Shown: in pieces, positions 1 through 8,918 of the stretch
Numbering within the stretch: the first letter of the stretch is position 1
How the letters are laid out: each line of letters opens with the position of its first letter
Assembly (NCBI GenBank): GCA_902520885.1
Contig: CABYPW010000003.1
Coordinates: 119,489-183,488 of the forward strand
Origin: an uncultured SAR116 cluster alpha proteobacterium
GTDB lineage: Bacteria > Pseudomonadota > Alphaproteobacteria > Puniceispirillales > Puniceispirillaceae
Reading direction: 5' to 3'
Length of the DNA: 64,000 nucleotides
The notes under the pieces: model-generated
The model's input: only the letters and a program-made list of their open reading frames with translations
Databases searched by the model: none
What the model was told of the DNA's origin: nothing
Translations under genes and position numbers: made by a program

Positions 1-473
1 GCATTATCCTCAAGGACAAAAAAATCATTCTCAGCAGTTCTAACAATATCAATGCCTACAATGTGTGTGTAAATGTTACCCGGTGGTTTGAAGCCACACA
101 TTTGTGGTAAAAAAGCTTTATTATGGTTAATTAATTCAGATGGAACGATGCCTGCCTTGACTATTTCTTGCTTATTGTACACATCGCTTAAAAATGCATT
201 TATTGCAGCTACTCGTTGAACAATGCCTTTCTCTAGACGCCTCCACTCTTCTTCAAGTATTATTCTCGGTATAATGTCAAATGGAATCAAACGTTCCTGG
301 TCGTCTTTATTACCATAAACGTTAAAGGTAATTCCGATACGGCGGAAAATATTTTCTGCAACTGCTGCCTTTTTTGAGAGTTGATTATAATTTTGTGTGG
401 AAAGCCATTTATGTAATTCTTTATATGGCTTTCTTGGCAGACTCCCATCCTCAATATGCATTTCGTCGAACAT
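1..473 (-). CDS. Circularly permuted type 2 ATP-grasp protein, 5' part only (gene runs off the left edge)
   Basis: The minus strand is open from an ATG at 473 to base 1, giving 157 residues of the N-terminus. The translation starts MFDEM and carries RLIPFDIIPRII, EEEWRRLEKGIVQRV and the tail FFVLEDN, which are the hallmark segments of the circularly permuted ATP-grasp family (former DUF404/DUF407). Members usually sit beside an alpha-E (DUF403) gene and a transglutaminase-like gene; those would lie to the left and are not visible. The molecular reaction is not established; ATP-dependent carboxylate-amine ligation is the family expectation. A GGAAG motif lies five bases before the ATG. The C-terminal catalytic half is outside the window. 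Confidence 0.85.
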   Translation of the reverse strand, partial: MFDEMHIEDGSLPRKPYKELHKWLSTQNYNQLSKKAAVAENIFRRIGITFNVYGNKDDQERLIPFDIIPRIILEEEWRRLEKGIVQRVAAINAFLSDVYNKQEIVKAGIVPSELINHNKAFLPQMCGFKPPGNIYTHIVGIDIVRTAENDFFVLEDN

Positions 474-673
474 AGGCACTTCCAAAAAAATAAAATTAAG
501 ATACAGGAAAGACTTTCTGTAAATAAAGTGCTAAAAATTACGAAACCATATGCAAAAAATGCATCAATTAAATTTAACTAAGTGTCTGGACTCATAATTC
601 AAATAAGTCTTAACGCGCGTGAAGGTTTATCTTAATTAATTTTCAGTGCCTAAACGAGGGTCAATTTTATTCA

Positions 674-1318
674 TTACGTTTTTGTAATAATAAAGGTCAC
701 ATCTCCTGAAACGCGGGGAGTGGAGATTGCATATGTAGGACCAAAAATCTCTGTCGCACGGCTAATAAATTGTCTCCGATTAGCATAATAGATTTGATTT
801 TTTATATTAGCTTTTTTTTCACATAATAAGTTAAGCACTATGCCAAATTTACTTTTAAGCCAAGATTGCTTTAAATTACTGAAAATATATGTTTCCCAGA
901 TCTGGTGATTATTTAAAAAGCATAAGTTGAAAGTTCCAGAAAAAAGGCTAAAATCGACCTCCGTTGATGCTTTCCTACCTACCTTGAATAAATGTGTTTT
1001 TTCAGGAAAGTTGTTCCAACAAGCTGTAATCATACTGCGGTTTATGTCCACACCGTTGTATAGAATGCTTTTCGAATATGGGCTCTGTTCTATAAAATTT
1101 AGCATTGCTCCATAACCACAACCAATGTCAGCAATTGTGGTTTTTGCATTTGGGGACGCATCATTTGTAATTCTAAGCAGCATTTCAAATCGAGCTATTT
1201 GTGTGGACTGATTTCGCCAAAATACGCCTTCGGCGTTATGTCCACATAGTTTTAAACGGGATTTATAAGCTCGGTTTATGCTATATTCTAGAGCAGAGTA
1301 GGAAATATGGTGAAACAT
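674..1318 (-). CDS. Class I SAM-dependent methyltransferase
   Basis: The protein has 214 residues. Motif I, IADIGCGYG, lies at residues 62-70 and a motif II acidic residue (D91, in GVDINRSM) follows one beta-alpha unit later, which together define an S-adenosylmethionine-binding Rossmann fold. The N-terminal segment with FWRN and an aromatic-rich stretch looks like a small helical cap. No substrate can be assigned. It lies on the same strand as the ATP-grasp gene to its left but 200 bases away, so co-transcription is uncertain. It is shorter than most named methyltransferases, and a cytoplasmic small-molecule role is the plain reading. Confidence 0.75.
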   Translation of the reverse strand: MFHHISYSALEYSINRAYKSRLKLCGHNAEGVFWRNQSTQIARFEMLLRITNDASPNAKTTIADIGCGYGAMLNFIEQSPYSKSILYNGVDINRSMITACWNNFPEKTHLFKVGRKASTEVDFSLFSGTFNLCFLNNHQIWETYIFSNLKQSWLKSKFGIVLNLLCEKKANIKNQIYYANRRQFISRATEIFGPTYAISTPRVSGDVTFIITKT

Positions 1319-1400
1319 GAAATGATGTTATATTTTCTTTCAAAGAATGGCTCACTGAAATTAAAAACCTAGTGTGCTAATGGCAACTTTAAATAGTAAC

Positions 1401-1715
1401 CTAATTCATTACAAAGGCATCTGGGAAATTTGTTATAAAATCAGCAGAGATTGGTGTTTGAATTCCACTTTCAATAACAGCACCTGCTTCTCTTCTGCGC
1501 TCAGTAAGTTCGTCATCATCTCTAAATTTTTCTAGAGCTTCCATGCTATCAAATTTCATTACCACATGGAGTTTTGTTTCATCATCCATTTGTGTTCCAG
1601 CAAATAAAAATGAAATGCCATATTCCTCCAGCTTATCTTTTGATTGATAAACCATATTTTTCCATGTCTCAAAGCCCTTAGTGATTGTAATTTCGCCTTT
1701 TACAAGAAGTGCCAT
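1401..1715 (-). CDS. Small protein of dimeric alpha/beta-barrel (ferredoxin-like) type
   Basis: The protein has 104 residues with a beta-alpha-beta-beta-alpha-beta pattern: ALLVKGEITI, a helix through TWKNMVYQSKDKLE, GISFLFAGTQ, LHVVMKFDS, a second helix and a final strand. This resembles stand-alone dimeric alpha/beta-barrel proteins (ABM or DUF3764-like families). No catalytic residue can be named. An AAGGA ribosome site precedes the ATG. It is followed on the same strand by the methyltransferase and faces the split-barrel/cyclase operon across a 258-base, very AT-rich divergent intergenic region. The functional assignment is weak; the gene itself looks real. Confidence 0.6.
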   Translation of the reverse strand: MALLVKGEITITKGFETWKNMVYQSKDKLEEYGISFLFAGTQMDDETKLHVVMKFDSMEALEKFRDDDELTERRREAGAVIESGIQTPISADFITNFPDAFVMN

Positions 1716-1973
1716 ACCAATATCCTTTTAGATTGTTTTTTATAATATTTTCCTTAAAAATTTTTTTATATTGTTTAGTAATAACGTAATGATCAAAATC
1801 AAAAGCATCGAATAGTTGTAACATTTTGATTATCAATTCATTCATTCATAATACATTTTTTATAATTGATGAAAATTTATTCAAATTAAAAATTTTAAAA
1901 ATCGTTATTTTATATATTTTATTATCCTGATAGTCTTTAATTTAATAAGGATTATACAAATTAGGAGAAACTA

Positions 1974-2432
1974 ATGATACCCGATATTACATTCGAGGTA
2001 ATCAAGAAAGGCTTTGGCCATTTAGGTACGGCCTCTAACGATAAAATGCCCGCTCACACCGACACATTAGGGGCTGTTGTTAACGACAGAAAAGACTCTA
2101 TAACCTTTTTTGTTAGAAAGACCCTATCAGAAAAAGTGCTTTCAAATTTACAAGATAATGGAAAGGCAACCGTTTTTATTGGCGTCGTCTCACATGAAGC
2201 ATATCAGTTCAAGGGGCAGTTTATTGAGGCGAGAAATTTGACATCTGAGGAGCTAGAGATGTCAGAAAAAAATAGAACTAATTTTATTGAGGTAATGAGT
2301 GAGATGGGGCTGCCCAAGCCGGCAATAGAGAGACTTTTTGGTGTTGAGCCTGATACAGGGATAACTATCAAAGTTAATGAAGTTTTTGTTCAAACTCCAG
2401 GACCAGAAGCAGGAAAAAGAATAGATACATAG
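1974..2432 (+). CDS. Pyridoxamine 5'-phosphate oxidase-like split-barrel protein (first of pair)
   Basis: The protein has 152 residues, read from ATG 1974 behind a GGAGAAA ribosome site. The order of strands and the segment GHLGTASNDKMPAHTDTLGAV, followed by SITFFVRKT and KATVFIGVV, matches the FMN- or heme-binding split beta-barrel of the PNPOx-like superfamily. The ligand (FMN, F420 or heme) cannot be decided from the sequence. The gene is followed after 11 bases by a second split-barrel gene and then by a GAF-cyclase, all on the same strand, so the three very likely form one operon. A redox, nitric-oxide or heme sensing input to the cyclase is inference. Confidence 0.7.
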   Translation: MIPDITFEVIKKGFGHLGTASNDKMPAHTDTLGAVVNDRKDSITFFVRKTLSEKVLSNLQDNGKATVFIGVVSHEAYQFKGQFIEARNLTSEELEMSEKNRTNFIEVMSEMGLPKPAIERLFGVEPDTGITIKVNEVFVQTPGPEAGKRIDT

Positions 2433-2443
2433 GGGAAAAATTA

Positions 2444-2836
2444 ATGATAGAAGAACAGCATTTACCAGCTATGCAAGGGATGTTCCCTAGTACGTTTTCC
2501 ACATGTTCAAAAAACGGAGAGCCAAATACAACTGTAATATCTCAGGTTTGGTACGTAGACGAAGAACACGTAGCACTATCTTTCCAGTTCTTTAGTAAAA
2601 CAAGGAAAAACATAGCTGAAAATCCGTTTGGTTACGTGACAATAACAAATCCTATGACTATGGATATGTACGGGCTCGATATTGAATTTGTTCGTTCTGA
2701 AACAGACGGAGATTTATTTGACGACATGGACATGAAGTTGCAGGCTATAGCTTCAATGTCTGGTATGGAAGATGTTTTTGAGCTAAAAGCAGCTGATATT
2801 TATAAAGTTCATAAAGTATCAGAATTGCCACTCTAA
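2444..2836 (+). CDS. Pyridoxamine 5'-phosphate oxidase-family split-barrel protein (second of pair)
   Basis: The protein has 130 residues, starting at an ATG with AGGGGA eight bases upstream. The N-terminal part (PSTFSTCSKNGEPNTTVIS, then VALSFQFFSKTRKNIAENP and YVTITNP) is the standard PNPOx-like core in which a strand-turn-strand with KTRKN contacts the flavin phosphate. It differs clearly from its upstream neighbour, so the pair is not a recent duplication. It lies 65 bases before the cyclase start. In related operons such small barrels can be flavin reductases or ligand carriers; here the role is unknown and inferred only from the company it keeps. Confidence 0.75.
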   Translation: MIEEQHLPAMQGMFPSTFSTCSKNGEPNTTVISQVWYVDEEHVALSFQFFSKTRKNIAENPFGYVTITNPMTMDMYGLDIEFVRSETDGDLFDDMDMKLQAIASMSGMEDVFELKAADIYKVHKVSELPL

Positions 2837-2901
2837 TTTAAATTCAACTATTGAAATCTGGGTGGCTTAATGAAAATAATAAACGATAATTCAATCCAGT
2901 T

Positions 2902-4434
2902 ATGCAGAATAATATGACTGCTACAAAAGAGAACATCGTTGCTAGTGACCAGCAAGAGGCTCTGCTTCAGAGAAAAATCAGAGAAGTAGAGCTAATTAAA
3001 GAGGTTTCCGCTCAAGTTAATAAAACTCTAGATATCAATCTTATAGCTAATACGATGCTGTCTTTAATGGACAAACATTTTGGTTTTAAACACTCCATGA
3101 TATTGATCTTAGATGATGCGAAGGAACACTTGAGCGTTCTTGCTACATATGGCTACGAAGAGGATGGAATTGGGGCAGAAGTAAAAGTAGGGGTTGGTGT
3201 AATTGGGATGGTTGCCAAGCGCAAAAAATTAATGCGAATGGCAAATATGGGAATGCAAAAAAGTTATATGCAAGCAGTAAAAAAAGAGGTGATAAAATCT
3301 AGTAACGAGAAAGTGAAAGAGGTTGGAAAGCTACCAGGATTGCAAAATGTAGAATCTCAGGTTGCTATTCCTATGGAGTTGGATGATGAACTTGTTGGTG
3401 TTTTTTCCGTGGAAAGTGAGGAGCTGAATCTTTTTAATAAAGAAGACGAAATGATTATAACGATACTTGCAAACCAAACTGCTAGTGCGCTACAGCATGC
3501 TAATTTGTATAAATTGGAACAAGAAAGACTGGAGCAATTGAATAAAGCGCACTCTGAACTTGCTGACTTAAATCATAATCTAGAAAAAAAAGTTGAGGAG
3601 AGAACGGCTGAGTTGGTTGAACTTTCGAAAAAACTTGCAAAATATTTTTCACCTCAAGTTTATGATTCTATCTTCTCTGGAAAACTAGATGTCACCATAA
3701 AAACGCAGCGGAAGCAATTAACGATTTTCTTTTCTGATCTGCAGGGTTTTACAGAATTAACAGAAAGATTAGAACCTGAAGTTCTAACGGAACTGCTGAC
3801 AAACTACTTAACAGAGATGTCAAAAATTGCCACTAAATGGGGCGGCACTATTGATAAATTTATCGGCGATGCAATGCTAGTGTTTTTTGGGGACCCTTCG
3901 AGTAATGGCTCTAAAAAAGATGCTATAAATTGTGTAGCAATGGCTGACGAGATGTTGAAAAAACTTCGTGAAATAAGAAATCAGTGGTTGGCTCGTGGCG
4001 TTTCAAAAACGCTAAATGCGCGTATGGGAATACATACATCTATCTGTACAGTCGGGAATTTTGGTTCTCAAGATCGGCTAGACTATACAGTAATTGGTAA
4101 TGGAGTAAATCTTGCCTCAAGATTAGAGTCCAGTTCAGAAGCAAACAAAATACTCATTTCTGAAGATACCTATTTATTAGTCAAAGATGAGTTTGATACA
4201 AAAGAAAGAGATACCATTTCAGTCAAAGGTTTTTCTTATCCAGTAAAAACCTTTGAAGTTGTTGGTAGAAAAGAAAATAGTGCTGAAGTTAATTTACCAT
4301 TGCATAAAGAGATCCCAGGATTCTCATTAAGTTATAACCCATCTGAGTTATCAGACAATGAGACTGCAATAAAATTAATCTCTGATGTGCTGATGCGACT
4401 GGAAAAACAAGAAATAAATAAATCTCAAAAATAG
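2902..4434 (+). CDS. GAF-domain class III adenylate cyclase
   Basis: The protein has 510 residues and produces a cyclic nucleotide, most likely cAMP. A GAF sensor domain spans about residues 38-200, a coiled coil (LEQERLEQLNKAHSELADLN onward) spans about 205-245, and the catalytic domain spans about 272-450. Both metal aspartates are present (D279 in FFSDLQGF and D323 in IGDAML), the adenine-selecting lysine is K319, the partner acidic residue is D394 and the transition-state pair is N403 and R407, so an active adenylate cyclase is predicted. There is no membrane segment, so it is cytosolic. It is the last gene of the split-barrel operon; the GAF domain presumably binds the signal. ATG 2914 is an alternative start. 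Confidence 0.9.
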   Translation: MQNNMTATKENIVASDQQEALLQRKIREVELIKEVSAQVNKTLDINLIANTMLSLMDKHFGFKHSMILILDDAKEHLSVLATYGYEEDGIGAEVKVGVGVIGMVAKRKKLMRMANMGMQKSYMQAVKKEVIKSSNEKVKEVGKLPGLQNVESQVAIPMELDDELVGVFSVESEELNLFNKEDEMIITILANQTASALQHANLYKLEQERLEQLNKAHSELADLNHNLEKKVEERTAELVELSKKLAKYFSPQVYDSIFSGKLDVTIKTQRKQLTIFFSDLQGFTELTERLEPEVLTELLTNYLTEMSKIATKWGGTIDKFIGDAMLVFFGDPSSNGSKKDAINCVAMADEMLKKLREIRNQWLARGVSKTLNARMGIHTSICTVGNFGSQDRLDYTVIGNGVNLASRLESSSEANKILISEDTYLLVKDEFDTKERDTISVKGFSYPVKTFEVVGRKENSAEVNLPLHKEIPGFSLSYNPSELSDNETAIKLISDVLMRLEKQEINKSQK

Positions 4435-4453
4435 AAAATATCTCTTAAAATCT

Positions 4454-6307
4454 CTAAGCAGATTTGATTGAACTGTCATGAATCATCTTGTTTAAATACC
4501 TCAACGAGTTCTGGGATAAACTGATTAAACTATCATAATAAATATTCCACCCCTCTATTTCATGGTCGAGTTGCTTTTTCATTTTAGTCCTGCAGAATTT
4601 GATGGTTAATAAAAGTCTTTTAGAACCCTTCTCGACATAATCAGTGCTTTTGTTCATGCCATCTAAAGCGAAAATTAACCCTGCTAGAATTTCTGGGTTG
4701 TCACTGATGAATGAGGAGGTAAAAGGCCACATGTGCTCAACAATTTCACTTTTGTTCACGTGAAGTATATCTGAGTAATTACTAAATAGAAGAATGCGCT
4801 CTATATCACCTATTGCTTTGCTATCTGCTGCGTTAGCAATGGATCTTCCCGCAAATGATGCTTTATCGTGCCTCATTATCAACCCCGGTGCGTGTAACTG
4901 TGATAAGTAAGCACTCTGATGAAAAGCAGAAAGCACAAAAGCCTGGTCCTCTGCTCGACTTATAAACGAGGGTGTAAATGGTTTCCATTTTATGAGTGAG
5001 TTTAAATTGATGCCTGTTGTGCCACCTGTTACGTGAACGCGTTGTAAATCGTTTCCACTATAGCCAATCTCAGTTTCGGTTGAAATGGCCTGAGGCCACT
5101 GGCTACAAAAAATCCTTTTAGAAGAGACATTAGAGGTTATTTCTTTTGTTCTAGGTCGTTTAATATCTGGAACAAAGATACCGATAGATGAGTCAGATTG
5201 ATTAATTAAACCCCCAGCAATCATACCTAAATCAACTGATTTTCCTTTATAGTCAGTCGCAGAGCCACCCCAATAGGGGTTGCACAAAAGTTGTAAGGCC
5301 GTTTTACCATGTAGATTGAGCAAAAATTTTTGGTCAAAAACCTGATCTAAATCTATTTTAAAAGTGAATTTGGTTTTTGAATTTATGGTTTTATTCCATA
5401 ATGCTAATATTGCTTTCAGAAAACTAAAATGTCTTCCGTATGAGCCATTCACTCCAAAAATAGAATAGGCCGTCTCTTTTTTTGGGCTCACCAAAGAAAT
5501 GATTTGTTTGCAGAGGTTTTCATTAAACAAATATAAATCCAGGTTTTTTAATTTAAGATTTTCTTTTATTAAATCGGCTACATATCGTTCAGCTAATTCC
5601 TCCATTCCAGTGTGTGTCACGGATATTGATAAGACCATCGCCATTTTCGAATCAGGCGTAATGACATTACATTTTTTCTCAAAATCAATGGCTTTATCTA
5701 ATTTTTTAAGTCCATAAACAAGCTCATTTTCTCCAATACTTGCATCCATTGGGATAGGGTGGTCATACCAATAATCTTGCTCTTTTTTTGTAAAATTTAC
5801 GGCCTCCTCTAAAAATTGTGAGGGAATATTTTTTGAATTTATATCGATTGGTGGAGAAATAAGTACGTTGCTACTCAATAACAATTCTTTTGCAGGCTCT
5901 TTTAATTGTACTTCAGATTTCTTTAAGTTTTTTAATCGCCTTCTTTTGAGAATCGAGGTTGCTAAATTCTCAGCATTTTCGTGAGCCATTTGAGCAGAAG
6001 GACAAAAGTAATTCCACATATTACAACTATTAGAATTCGATACTTCGTTTATGTTCTTATGAAATCTAATAGTTTCCAAAAATTCAATGCAGTTTGAATT
6101 CTTATTGTGTATTAGTAATTTCTTTGCTTGTTGATGTTGAGGGTGTCTGGGTAGAAATTGAATTAGCCAAGCCCTGCATAATTGGTTCATGAGTTCAGTA
6201 GTGCTGTCTAGGTTTATTTCGTCGTAATCGCTATCCAGTATCAAATTAGGTATAATCTGATATAAGCCTTCTCTGGTTTGTTCATTTGATTCGCTTATTT
6301 TCTTCAT
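4454..6307 (-). CDS. Putative GT-A-fold glycosyltransferase, divergent from the LacI regulator
   Basis: The protein has 617 residues with no signal peptide or membrane segment. I do not recognise the family by name. The C-terminal 400 residues have a GT-A-like order: a Rossmann-like start with VLSISVTHTG near 225-235, a DxD pair in KIDLDQVFD (D319, D321), a GG segment in HVTGGTTGINL near 425-435, an acidic SRAEDQA motif at 450-456 and H480 in MRHDK as a possible last metal ligand. A conserved-looking YWYDHPIP segment at 179-186 precedes it. The start lies 122 bases from the LacI start, with the two LacI-type operators between them, so it is probably co-regulated with the mannosyl/glucosylglycerate genes. 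Substrate and direction (synthesis or transfer from a solute) are unknown. Confidence 0.55.
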   Translation of the reverse strand: MKKISESNEQTREGLYQIIPNLILDSDYDEINLDSTTELMNQLCRAWLIQFLPRHPQHQQAKKLLIHNKNSNCIEFLETIRFHKNINEVSNSNSCNMWNYFCPSAQMAHENAENLATSILKRRRLKNLKKSEVQLKEPAKELLLSSNVLISPPIDINSKNIPSQFLEEAVNFTKKEQDYWYDHPIPMDASIGENELVYGLKKLDKAIDFEKKCNVITPDSKMAMVLSISVTHTGMEELAERYVADLIKENLKLKNLDLYLFNENLCKQIISLVSPKKETAYSIFGVNGSYGRHFSFLKAILALWNKTINSKTKFTFKIDLDQVFDQKFLLNLHGKTALQLLCNPYWGGSATDYKGKSVDLGMIAGGLINQSDSSIGIFVPDIKRPRTKEITSNVSSKRIFCSQWPQAISTETEIGYSGNDLQRVHVTGGTTGINLNSLIKWKPFTPSFISRAEDQAFVLSAFHQSAYLSQLHAPGLIMRHDKASFAGRSIANAADSKAIGDIERILLFSNYSDILHVNKSEIVEHMWPFTSSFISDNPEILAGLIFALDGMNKSTDYVEKGSKRLLLTIKFCRTKMKKQLDHEIEGWNIYYDSLISLSQNSLRYLNKMIHDSSIKSA

Positions 6308-6376
6308 TCAATTAAAATACCCAATTTAAATTTACCCTTCTTTTTTAAATAACGTATATTTTCCGTTAGAAAATGC

Positions 6377-6396
6377 AACCGAAAGCGATTTCGGTT
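6377..6396. promoter_or_regulatory. LacI-family operator 1
   Basis: This is a near-perfect palindrome with arms AACCGAAA and TTTCGGTT around a GCGA centre, and it has the central CG typical of LacI/GalR operators. Its centre lies between bases 6386 and 6387. A TTGACA hexamer (6395-6400) overlaps its right end, and a TAAAAT lies 15 bases further on, so a bound repressor would block a promoter here. It sits between the divergent glycosyltransferase and lacI-type genes. Confidence 0.75.
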
Positions 6397-6400
6397 GACA

Positions 6401-6416
6401 ACGAAAGCGCTTACGT
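6401..6416. promoter_or_regulatory. LacI-family operator 2
   Basis: The core CGAAAGCGCTTACG has one mismatch from a perfect CGAAAGC/GCTTTCG palindrome and again a central CG. Its centre (between 6408 and 6409) is 22 bases from the centre of operator 1, about two helical turns, so two dimers could bind on the same face of the DNA. This placement supports autoregulation by the adjacent LacI-type protein and argues that its coding region starts downstream, at 6430. Confidence 0.7.
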
Positions 6417-6429
6417 AAAATATTTTACA

Positions 6430-7488
6430 ATGAAAGCTGTACCCAAATTACAAATGATTGCCCAGCGATTGAATTTGTCGGAAAGCACTATTTCGCGTGC
6501 CCTAAATGATTATTCGGACATTTCTAAAGAAACAAAAAAATTGGTTTGGAATGTAGCTAATGAGATGGGTTACCAACCTAATATTTTTGCGCGGCGTTTA
6601 GCTTTAGGCAAATCAGAAACGATTGCATATTTACTTCCTTTTGATAAATCTGAATCTAGTAACCCTTTTGTGAACGAATTAATCGCGGGGATGTCTTCTG
6701 AATTATCAAAGAATGGATGGGACTTAAACATTCTTTCACCTTCCTCAGAAGAAGAAGAAATAGAAATGTTTAAAAAAATATCTGGCAATCGGCATATATC
6801 GGGGCTCGTGTTTTCAAGGACTCTTGTAAATGACCCCAGGCTTGAAATTCTTAATAAGTTAAAAATCCCGTTTATTACACATGGACGTTCTATTTCGAGC
6901 GAGCAGACCGCATGGATCGATGTGGATAATGAAGGTGCCTTTTTTGAAGTTACAGAGCATCTTTATAATTTGGGCCATCGATTAATTGCGCACATTGGTG
7001 GACCCCTTAAGTTCAACTTCTCCGTTCAAAGATTAGAGGGTTGGAAAAAAGGTATGGACCATTTTAGCCTTCAAATACCAGACGGATATCATCAAGTTTC
7101 AGAATTAAGCTTTAAAGGTGGAATTTCTTCAATGAATTCTCTGTTATCTCTCAAAAGACCGCCTACTGCGGTTTGTTGTGTGTCCGATGTAGTAGCAATT
7201 GGGGCAATGCATTCTTTACGGAGGCAAAATATTAGCCCTGGCGCTGATGTTTCAATCATTGGTTATGATGGATTGGAAATTGGAAAATATGTAGAGCCAC
7301 CTCTAACCACAATAACACAGCCGAGAAAAGAGGCAGGAAATCAAATAGCAAAGAGAATTATTCAATTAATAGAAAAAGGGCAAGAGCCTAAAGAAATTCA
7401 GGACCTTTTAGATGCAACTATTTTGCGTCGGGGCACTGATAACCCGCCTTTGGCGGATAAACAAGGGAATGAAATATATTCTCAATAA
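6430..7488 (+). CDS. LacI-family transcriptional regulator
   Basis: The protein has 352 residues counted from ATG 6430. The DNA-binding helix-turn-helix is at about residues 5-24 (LQMIAQRLNLSESTISRALN), followed by a hinge with NIFARRLALGKS and a periplasmic-binding-like effector domain ending in a DATILRRG segment. An upstream in-frame ATG at 6373 exists, but the extra residues would be encoded by the operators, so 6430 is preferred. The gene heads the operon for solute uptake and hydrolysis, and the likely inducer is a sugar or glycosylglycerate. The effector identity is inference from context. Confidence 0.9.
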   Translation: MKAVPKLQMIAQRLNLSESTISRALNDYSDISKETKKLVWNVANEMGYQPNIFARRLALGKSETIAYLLPFDKSESSNPFVNELIAGMSSELSKNGWDLNILSPSSEEEEIEMFKKISGNRHISGLVFSRTLVNDPRLEILNKLKIPFITHGRSISSEQTAWIDVDNEGAFFEVTEHLYNLGHRLIAHIGGPLKFNFSVQRLEGWKKGMDHFSLQIPDGYHQVSELSFKGGISSMNSLLSLKRPPTAVCCVSDVVAIGAMHSLRRQNISPGADVSIIGYDGLEIGKYVEPPLTTITQPRKEAGNQIAKRIIQLIEKGQEPKEIQDLLDATILRRGTDNPPLADKQGNEIYSQ

Positions 7489-7501
7489 TAAGGAGGAAAA
7501 A

Positions 7502-8845
7502 ATGAAAAAATCTACATTGCTGACAACGTCAGCTATTGTGATAGGTCTTTTAACGGGAACTGCATATGCGGATACAATTCGTTTTTGGACTACAGAACAT
7601 CAACCACCACGACTTGCAAAACAGCAACAAATGGCAGATGATTTTTCTAAATTGACTGGACATACTGTCGAAGTTATTCCAGTGGAAGAGAGCGACCTTG
7701 GTACACGGACGACAGCAGCGTTTGCTGCTGGAGATTTACCTGATGTAATTTATCATACATTACAATATGTACTACCATGGGCTGAGGCTGGTATTCTTGA
7801 TGTAGAGGCAAACTCAGATATAGTAGGAGATTTAGGCGAAAATACCTTTGCTCCTGGCGCGATAAGCATGGCTCAATTTGATGGAATGACAGCCGCTGTT
7901 CCTGTAGATGGCTGGACGCAAATGGTTGTATATCGAAAAGATTTATTTGATGCTGCTGGGTTAAAAGCTCCTACTAGCTATTCTGCTATTTCAGAGGCAG
8001 TAGATGCATTACACAACCCACCGTCAATGTATGGATTTGTTGCAGCTACGAAGGTTGATGAAAATTTTATGAGCCAGGTTCTGGAGCATGTATTTTTAGC
8101 TAATGGTGTCTCTCCTGTCGATGCAAACGGTTTTTCATCACTTGACGAGAAGGCCACAACAGAAGTGTTAGAATTCTATAAGAAAATTGCTAAAGCCTCT
8201 CCAGAGGGAGATTTATTTTGGCAGCAATCAAGAGAAATATATTTTGCTGGCAAGGCTGCTATGATCATCTGGTCACCGTTTATCTTGGATGAGCTCGCAG
8301 GTTTGAGAGACTCAGCCCCACCAACAATAAATGACGATCCAACTTCAGGCGAATTAGCCTCAAAAACTGGAATTGTTACAACATTTGGAGGACCCTCAAA
8401 CTCAGGCGGCGCAGCTTGGGCGGATATAAGATATTTTGGAGTGACTAACGATGCTAATACTGATGTGGCTTCTGAATTCGTTAAGTATTCAATGAGCGAT
8501 GGTTACACTGCTACACTTTCCATAGCACCAGAAGGCAAATTTCCTGTCAGAAGGGGTGATGCATCAAACCCAACTAAATATGTGGATGCTTGGTCAAAAC
8601 TACCTGTCGGCGTGGATAGAAAAGCACCACTTTCTGAACTTTATGCTCCGGCTATGATAAATGAGATCGTAGCAGGGCTTGAGACTGCAGACCGTTGGGG
8701 TGTTAAAGAGGGACAATTATCTCTTGCGTCCAAGATGATAAACGCACAAGCGATTAATAGAATTGTTCGTCAATTTATCGATGACGAAATCAGTGTCTCT
8801 GATGCGGTTTCAAAGATGAATGAACAATTGTCAGCTATCGAATAA
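7502..8845 (+). CDS. Carbohydrate ABC transporter substrate-binding protein (family 1)
   Basis: The mature protein binds the sugar substrate in the periplasm. It has 447 residues from the ATG at 7502, with AGGAGG starting at 7491 as a strong ribosome site. The N-terminus (MKKSTLLTTSAIVIGLLTGTAYA) is a clear Sec signal peptide. The body shows the MalE/UgpB-type pattern, with PDVIYHTLQYVLPWAEAG near the hinge and FWQQSREIYFAGKAAMIIWSP in the second lobe. An in-frame start at 7412 would overlap the regulator and hide the signal peptide, so it is rejected. The gene is followed by a hairpin and then two permease genes; the GH63 gene suggests mannosylglycerate or glucosylglycerate as ligand. Confidence 0.9.
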   Translation: MKKSTLLTTSAIVIGLLTGTAYADTIRFWTTEHQPPRLAKQQQMADDFSKLTGHTVEVIPVEESDLGTRTTAAFAAGDLPDVIYHTLQYVLPWAEAGILDVEANSDIVGDLGENTFAPGAISMAQFDGMTAAVPVDGWTQMVVYRKDLFDAAGLKAPTSYSAISEAVDALHNPPSMYGFVAATKVDENFMSQVLEHVFLANGVSPVDANGFSSLDEKATTEVLEFYKKIAKASPEGDLFWQQSREIYFAGKAAMIIWSPFILDELAGLRDSAPPTINDDPTSGELASKTGIVTTFGGPSNSGGAAWADIRYFGVTNDANTDVASEFVKYSMSDGYTATLSIAPEGKFPVRRGDASNPTKYVDAWSKLPVGVDRKAPLSELYAPAMINEIVAGLETADRWGVKEGQLSLASKMINAQAINRIVRQFIDDEISVSDAVSKMNEQLSAIE

Positions 8846-8857
8846 ATGGCTGTTTTT

Positions 8858-8881
8858 GGCAGGGGGTGTTAACTCCCTGCC
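8858..8881 (+). terminator. Intercistronic hairpin after the sugar-binding-protein gene
   Basis: Arms GGCAGGG and CCCTGCC (7 bp) with a 10-base loop lie 12 bases after the binding-protein stop and before the first permease. There is no strong T-run downstream, so it is more likely an RNA-stabilising or partial attenuating stem than a full terminator. Similar stems follow the other three binding-protein genes in this window. Confidence 0.6.
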
Positions 8882-8918
8882 TATCTAAAAAATCTTCCTC
8901 TACTTGAGAGGGTAATTC

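Noticed and set aside
6373..6429. Longer start for the LacI-type gene
   Set aside because: The extra 19 codons are made of the two palindromic operators and the helix-turn-helix begins right after ATG 6430.
7412..7501. Upstream start for the sugar-binding protein
   Set aside because: It overlaps the regulator gene and would precede a classical signal peptide that has its own AGGAGG site at 7502.
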